A stretch of DNA of 64,000 nt from Candidatus Mailhella excrementigallinarum. GTDB taxonomy: Bacteria > Desulfobacterota > Desulfovibrionia > Desulfovibrionales > Desulfovibrionaceae. Location: NCBI GenBank assembly GCA_944324075.1, contig CALUUZ010000002.1:1-64000 (forward strand), in the 5' to 3' direction. Of this stretch, positions 60,301 to 64,000 are shown piece by piece. The translations under genes were made by a program, and so were the position numbers. Each line of letters begins with the position of its first letter. Position 1 is the stretch's first letter. The notes beneath the pieces were generated by a model. That model had not been told where the DNA came from. It did not search any database and saw only the letters and a program-made list of their open reading frames with translations.

Positions 60301-60725
60301 TGACACTTCTGGAATTCAAGCATGATGGAGATCCGGTGAAGAACCGGGAATTGTTCGGACTGATGGGCGAGTATGCTTCAAGCACGGCCGTCCGCGAGAA
60401 GCTCGGCGGCTTCATCAGCTCTGAGCCGGGCCGTCTGTGGTTCATCATGACGGAAGGTGAAAGAAACGGAGTCATGGCGTTCGGATCGGTGCGGATCAGG
60501 CGGGCATCGGCCCATATTCTCCACCTGTATGCCCTGGAAGAGGGAGGAGATATTCCCCTGCTGGAACGCTGCATTGAAGCGGCGCGGGAGGCGGGGGTGG
60601 AGCGTCTGATAACCACGGACTACTGGACCCGGCGGGATATGTACCTCCAGTATGGATTTCGCGCCGTCCGCAAGCTCGGACGCTTCCTGCGGTTTGAAAA
60701 GGAGTTTGAGCATGGACGTGAATGA
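60300..60725 (+). CDS. Small GNAT-like acyltransferase-fold protein
   Basis: This 141-residue protein has a GNAT-like plan: LWFIMTEGERNGVMAFGSVRI (strands 2-4), AHILHLYALEEGGDIPLLERCIEAAREAG (acyl-CoA binding strand and helix) and DMYLQYGFRAVRKLGRFLRFEK (terminal strands). The usual QxxGxG/A pyrophosphate loop is not clear, so acetyl-CoA binding is uncertain. It starts within the stop codon of the IbrA-like gene and overlaps the IbrB-like gene by 14 bases, so it is a fixed part of the cassette. Confidence 0.65.
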   Translation: MTLLEFKHDGDPVKNRELFGLMGEYASSTAVREKLGGFISSEPGRLWFIMTEGERNGVMAFGSVRIRRASAHILHLYALEEGGDIPLLERCIEAAREAGVERLITTDYWTRRDMYLQYGFRAVRKLGRFLRFEKEFEHGRE

Positions 60726-61362
60726 GGCGCTGGCCGCCCTGGAGCATATTCTGCTGGAGCAGAAGGGTTGTCTGGATGAGAGGGTCGTGGTGTACAACCG
60801 TATCGTCGCTCTGGCAGCCGACTATCTGGACATTCCCCATCCGGTGACGCGCCTGCAGCTGGTTCCGGTTGATGATGTCCGGGGCAATGACTACAATCCC
60901 AACAAGGTTGCGCCTCCGGAGATGCGGCTGCTCAAGCTGTCGCTCCGGAAAGACGGTTTCACCATGCCCGTGGTCGTTGCCGGAGATGAAAAGGGTTATG
61001 TCGTGGTGGACGGCTTTCATCGGAGACAGGTGGCAAAAAATGACGCGCAGGTTCGGGAGAGCCTGGGCGGATATCTGCCGGTGGTCGGCCTGGACAAGGG
61101 AATTGAGGATCGCATTACGTCCACTGTGCGCCACAACATGGCCCGGGGCACGCATCAGGTGGAACTGACGGCAAAGCTCGTGACGCTGCTTCGCAAGCAT
61201 GACTGGACAAATGAACGCATAGGCAAGGAGCTCGGCATGGACCCCGATGAGGTGTTGCGGCTGAAACAGATGCAGGGTCTGGCCGAGGCTTTTGCCGACC
61301 GCGAGTTCTCGCAGGCATGGGATGTGGATGTGCGGGAGAGGGCGGAGGAAATGCGGATCTGA
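60712..61362 (+). CDS. ibrB: IbrB-like ParB/sulfiredoxin-fold protein
   Basis: This 216-residue protein has a ParB N-terminal-type domain (about 45-115): VDDVRGNDYNPNKV, then KDGFTMPVVVAGDEKGYVVVDGFHRRQVA, where DGFHRR is the phosphate-binding box. A helix-turn-helix-like part follows (NERIGKELGMDPDEVLRLKQM). IbrB of E. coli, encoded next to IbrA, has the same build. AAGGAG lies eight bases before the ATG. ParB-type domains bind or hydrolyse CTP or act on nucleic acids, and pairing with a PP-loop protein is recurrent in phages. Possible weak terminator sequence follows near 61372-61405. Confidence 0.83.
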   Translation: MDVNEALAALEHILLEQKGCLDERVVVYNRIVALAADYLDIPHPVTRLQLVPVDDVRGNDYNPNKVAPPEMRLLKLSLRKDGFTMPVVVAGDEKGYVVVDGFHRRQVAKNDAQVRESLGGYLPVVGLDKGIEDRITSTVRHNMARGTHQVELTAKLVTLLRKHDWTNERIGKELGMDPDEVLRLKQMQGLAEAFADREFSQAWDVDVRERAEEMRI

Positions 61363-61700
61363 GGGAGGAAGAGGACGCAGACCGTGCGGCTGTCCGGGGC
61401 TTTTTCGTTTTAACATGCTCCGGAAGTCCGGAAAATGCGGGCGGAAAAGGGCAATGCTCCGCTTGAGCAAGCGAACAATATACTTTAGTATCACTCCGCC
61501 CGTCACGGAATATGCGGAGAGACGGCGCGTGTGCCTTGCGGCTGAAAGCGTTCCGTCATGCCTGCGGGCTGAGGTTTCCCTGCCGCGTGCAGTTCCGTTT
61601 GACGCGGTGTTTTTTTCTCTCTCCGGAGACCGGCTGCGGGGGGAATCCCATGGCGCAAGCTTTTTTATGATAACTTGCTCTACCAGGCGGAGCGGAACAT
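61363..61700 (+). other. Intergenic region between the cassette and the receiver-TPR gene
   Basis: No gene is seen. It contains the perfect inverted repeat CGCTTG-AG-CAAGCG (61460-61473) and, seven bases on, ATACTTTAGTAT (61480-61491). These may be regulatory sites for the next gene, but no promoter is clear. Confidence 0.4.
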
Positions 61701-63182
61701 ATGGCCTTTGCTGATTTTCAGGAAAAACAGAAACAGAACAAGCAGAAAGCGGTGCTGCGGGATTTCTTCGTCAAGCGTCACGGGCTGCTGCTTGTGCTTT
61801 CCGACGATCCCATCTTTGTGCGTCTGCTGCGGACGACTGTCAAGGAACTGGCGCTGGGCAACGAAGCGAGTCTGGTCAATCTTGTCCTGGACCCCACCAA
61901 GACGCTGAAGGCCATTACGGATGCCTTCAATGACAACCGCAGACCTGCGCTCTTCATTGAGCGGGTGATGACCAGCACCGGCGACACCAGCCTGCTTATC
62001 AAGCAGTACAAGGAAAGTTTTCCCGAACTGCGTATCTTTGTCATGACGACCACGGCCGACAAGGGCAGGATCATGCTGATGTTCGAGGCCGGGGCCGACA
62101 ACTTTATTCTCAAGCCTATCAGCGGCATTGATCTGGTGGAAAAGATGTCCGCCACACTGCGAGAGCCGAGCCTTGTCCAGCAGTTGCTGGACAAGGCCCG
62201 GGGATTCGTGCTGCGCAACTTTGGCGGCGAGGCCATCAAAATCACGAAGAAGATCCTGGAAGCCAAGCCGGACAACGCCGCCGGCTATGTCGTCATGGGC
62301 GACGCCCTGCGCGTTTCCGGCAACAGCGAACAGGCCCAGATGGCCTATGAAAGAGCTTCCAAGTTCAATGACAACTATTTGGAGCCGTTGCAGAAACTTG
62401 TGGATCTGGCCAGAGAGACGGGAAAGCAGGACATGCAGCTCAAATACCTGAAGCGCCTGGACGAGCTTTCTCCGCTGAATGCCCAGCGCAAGGTGGAGCT
62501 GGGGCAGCTTCAGGCCGCCATGGGCAATACCGAAGCGGCCAAACAGCTTTTCGATACCGCGATTTCCCGCGCCTACAAGGACGCCATGAGTCAGGTGGCG
62601 GCCATGACGGAACAGATCGCCATGACCCTGCAGGACAGCGATCCCGTGCAGGCGGAAAAATATCTGCGCCAGTGCCTGGAAATCAAGGGCCAGAATCTTT
62701 CCGCCGATGACCTTTCCACCTTTAATCAGCTTGGCATCAGTCTGCGCAAGCAGGGGCGCTGGAAGGACGCCATCACGGAATACAAGAAGGCGCTGAAGAT
62801 TGTTCCCAATTCCGCCGTGCTTTTCTATAATATCGCCCTGGCCCACGCCGAAGGCAAGGAAAACGATCTGGCGGTGAATTCCATGCTCAAGGCGTTGTCG
62901 CTGGACGGCGCGCTGCCACGTTCCTCGCCCGTCATCGCCCTTAATATGGGCAAGGTGTTTTCGCGGGGGTATACTCTGGACAAGGCGCTGAAATGTCTTG
63001 AGATTGCGCTTGAACTTCAGCCCGGAAACGCCGAGGCGCAGCGTCTGTTGAGCGATATCACCGCCAAGCTCGCCAAGGAAAAGGAAGAAGAGCAGGCCGG
63101 GCTTGGCGGTTCGCGTTCTTCCCTTGCCGCCGAGCTGGCGCAGCGTCATGCCGGCGCCCCCGTGGGCGTGCGGCGCAGATAG
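61701..63182 (+). CDS. Pseudo-receiver/TPR protein
   Basis: This 493-residue cytoplasmic protein starts with a receiver-like domain (about 25-155; LLVLSDDPIFVRLLR, FVMTTTADKGRIM, FILKPISG) followed by about seven tetratricopeptide repeats (170-460). The position that normally holds the phosphoacceptor Asp is Glu87 (PALFIERVM), so phosphorylation is unlikely while the Lys of the KP motif remains. The TPR part should bind protein partners. CGGAG precedes the ATG at 61701. Receiver-TPR proteins of this kind are, to my knowledge, widespread in Desulfovibrio; the exact role is not known to me. Confidence 0.8.
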   Translation: MAFADFQEKQKQNKQKAVLRDFFVKRHGLLLVLSDDPIFVRLLRTTVKELALGNEASLVNLVLDPTKTLKAITDAFNDNRRPALFIERVMTSTGDTSLLIKQYKESFPELRIFVMTTTADKGRIMLMFEAGADNFILKPISGIDLVEKMSATLREPSLVQQLLDKARGFVLRNFGGEAIKITKKILEAKPDNAAGYVVMGDALRVSGNSEQAQMAYERASKFNDNYLEPLQKLVDLARETGKQDMQLKYLKRLDELSPLNAQRKVELGQLQAAMGNTEAAKQLFDTAISRAYKDAMSQVAAMTEQIAMTLQDSDPVQAEKYLRQCLEIKGQNLSADDLSTFNQLGISLRKQGRWKDAITEYKKALKIVPNSAVLFYNIALAHAEGKENDLAVNSMLKALSLDGALPRSSPVIALNMGKVFSRGYTLDKALKCLEIALELQPGNAEAQRLLSDITAKLAKEKEEEQAGLGGSRSSLAAELAQRHAGAPVGVRRR

Positions 63183-63207
63183 CGGAGCGCGCGGAAACTT
63201 CGTCCTG

Positions 63208-63330
63208 GAGCATGTGCGACTGGAACAGTCTGCCTGCCGGGGCCTGTGTTCTGATCCGCAGATTTCACGCCTGAAGCCGGGACCTCATGCCGCAGGTGAA
63301 GCGCGGCGATGCCGGAGAGGGAGCGTCGTC
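63208..63330 (-). repeat. Intergenic repeat, family 1 (inverse copy)
   Basis: CTGATCCGCAGATTTCACGC and CGCCTGAAGCCGGGA correspond to the inverse of the 52100-52130 segment and to the copies at 5468 and 43700. It occupies about half of the 317-base gap; the rest shows nothing further. Confidence 0.55.
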
Positions 63331-63499
63331 CCGGCCGTGAGCGCGTTACGGACAGGGAGAGCAGAGCTGGTCTGGCCTTGCCCGATTTCGCAGGGTATTT
63401 CGCCGTCGGAATGCTCGGATGCTTTCTCTGCGGCGTGTTAACAATCATGGCGTCAGATGCCGTCGAGCCGTATATGTCATGGCAAGGGAGGTAGATGCC

Positions 63500-64000
63500 A
63501 TGAGCGGCCTGTCGGAAAAGCTGGAAGATGCGCGCCGCAGCGTGCGTGACAATGTGCGCGGAGCGCTGGAAGACACATTTCGTGAATGGTGCGCGGCGGC
63601 GGATATCCGTATCGTCGTGGATGGGGAAGAGAGCGCGGAGCTTCGTCCCTGGGATGTCATGGTGCATGACAGGCGTCTCTTCGGCCGTGTGCTGTCTCAT
63701 GGCACGCTGGGCCTGGGGGAAGCCTACATGGACGGCTGGTGGGACTGCGGACAGATGGACGTGATGTTCTGCAAGGCGATCCGGGCAGGTGTGGAGCGTC
63801 GGATATCAGGCAGTTTTTCGGGCTGGCTGCATGAAGCGGCGTTTCGCTTTCTGAATCTTCAGACCCGTTCCCGTTCCTTCATGGTGGCAAGGCGTCATTA
63901 TGATGCGGAGCCCGCGCTGTTCAGAGCCATGCTCGACCCGTACATGCAGTATAGCTGCGGTTACTGGGAACAGGCGGGCACTCTTGAAGATGCCCAGCTT
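63500..64000 (+). CDS. cfa: Cyclopropane-fatty-acyl-phospholipid synthase (3' end outside window)
   Basis: The frame is open to the right edge, giving 167 residues of an expected 380-400. The visible part begins MSGLSEKLEDARRSVRD and contains SHGTLGLGEAYMDGWWDCGQ and the family block HYDAEPALFRAMLDPYMQYS, which precedes the SAM-binding domain. The enzyme adds a methylene group from SAM across the double bond of membrane lipid acyl chains. GGGAGG lies eight bases before the ATG at 63500; an ATG five bases earlier hits a stop at once. Confidence 0.88.
   Translation, partial: MSGLSEKLEDARRSVRDNVRGALEDTFREWCAAADIRIVVDGEESAELRPWDVMVHDRRLFGRVLSHGTLGLGEAYMDGWWDCGQMDVMFCKAIRAGVERRISGSFSGWLHEAAFRFLNLQTRSRSFMVARRHYDAEPALFRAMLDPYMQYSCGYWEQAGTLEDAQL

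Noticed and set aside
1-64000. CRISPR array, tRNA or rRNA genes
   Set aside because: No regularly spaced direct repeats were seen, and no cloverleaf with a CCA end or rRNA sequence was recognised in any gap.

Overview
The window looks like a chromosomal segment of a GC-rich anaerobe of the Desulfovibrionaceae (Desulfovibrio/Bilophila/Mailhella type). This is inferred from gene content: oxygen-sensitive glycyl radical enzymes, three gene pairs resembling the two subunits of APS reductase, TRAP, TTT and DASS anion transporters, a class III ribonucleotide reductase behind a cobalamin riboswitch, a FliJ/MotE pair and a receiver-TPR protein. No rRNA or tRNA gene, CRISPR array or intact insertion sequence was seen.

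Layout. 1-5.5 kb: the end of a DUF554 membrane protein gene, then three tandem paralogous Na+-coupled NSS symporters. 5.7-9.6 kb (minus): cstA with a leader that carries a small ORF and an intrinsic terminator, then motE and fliJ. 9.9-24.1 kb (plus): a large accessory locus (A) with a MarR regulator, an MmgE/PrpD protein, an opine-dehydrogenase-like protein, an AprB-like ferredoxin, an AprA-like flavoprotein, a fused TctAB permease, a TctC binding protein, two Old-Yellow-Enzyme/FeS/FAD reductases and a DASS transporter. 24.2-30 kb: housekeeping genes (metK, murJ with a papain-like protein in front of it, ispH, cheV). 30-38 kb (minus): two more AprA/AprB-like loci. Locus B has a Crp-like regulator and a DASS transporter, and a perfect dyad sits at about -41.5 of the predicted operon promoter. 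Locus C has its own Crp-like regulator.

38.2-50.9 kb: a DszB-like protein translationally coupled to a sigma-54 activator, a TRAP importer with a beta-hydroxyacid dehydrogenase, then divergently a glycyl radical enzyme whose active-site residues and spacing resemble the sulfonate C-S lyases, an amidohydrolase-fold protein without its metal ligands, and an aldehyde dehydrogenase. Two divergent sigma-54 promoters face away from each other between dctP and the glycyl radical enzyme gene, which ties the activator to both. The working picture is uptake of a small organosulfonate or carboxylate by TRAP, radical cleavage and processing of the carbon product. The substrate is not proven and no activating enzyme is in the window.

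51-57.1 kb: a LysO-like exporter, a ZIP transporter, a FlxA-like coiled-coil protein, then a cobalamin riboswitch and nrdD. The glycyl radical motif of this reductase lies not in NrdD but in a separate 65-codon gene downstream. 57.1-61.4 kb: an AT-rich stretch, then a tightly overlapping four-gene cassette (short SNF2 helicase, PP-loop/DUF3440 IbrA-like protein, GNAT-like protein, ParB-like IbrB), probably phage-derived or anti-phage. 61.7-64 kb: a pseudo-receiver/TPR protein and the start of a cyclopropane fatty acid synthase gene.

Two families of structured intergenic repeats are scattered through the window, always between genes.
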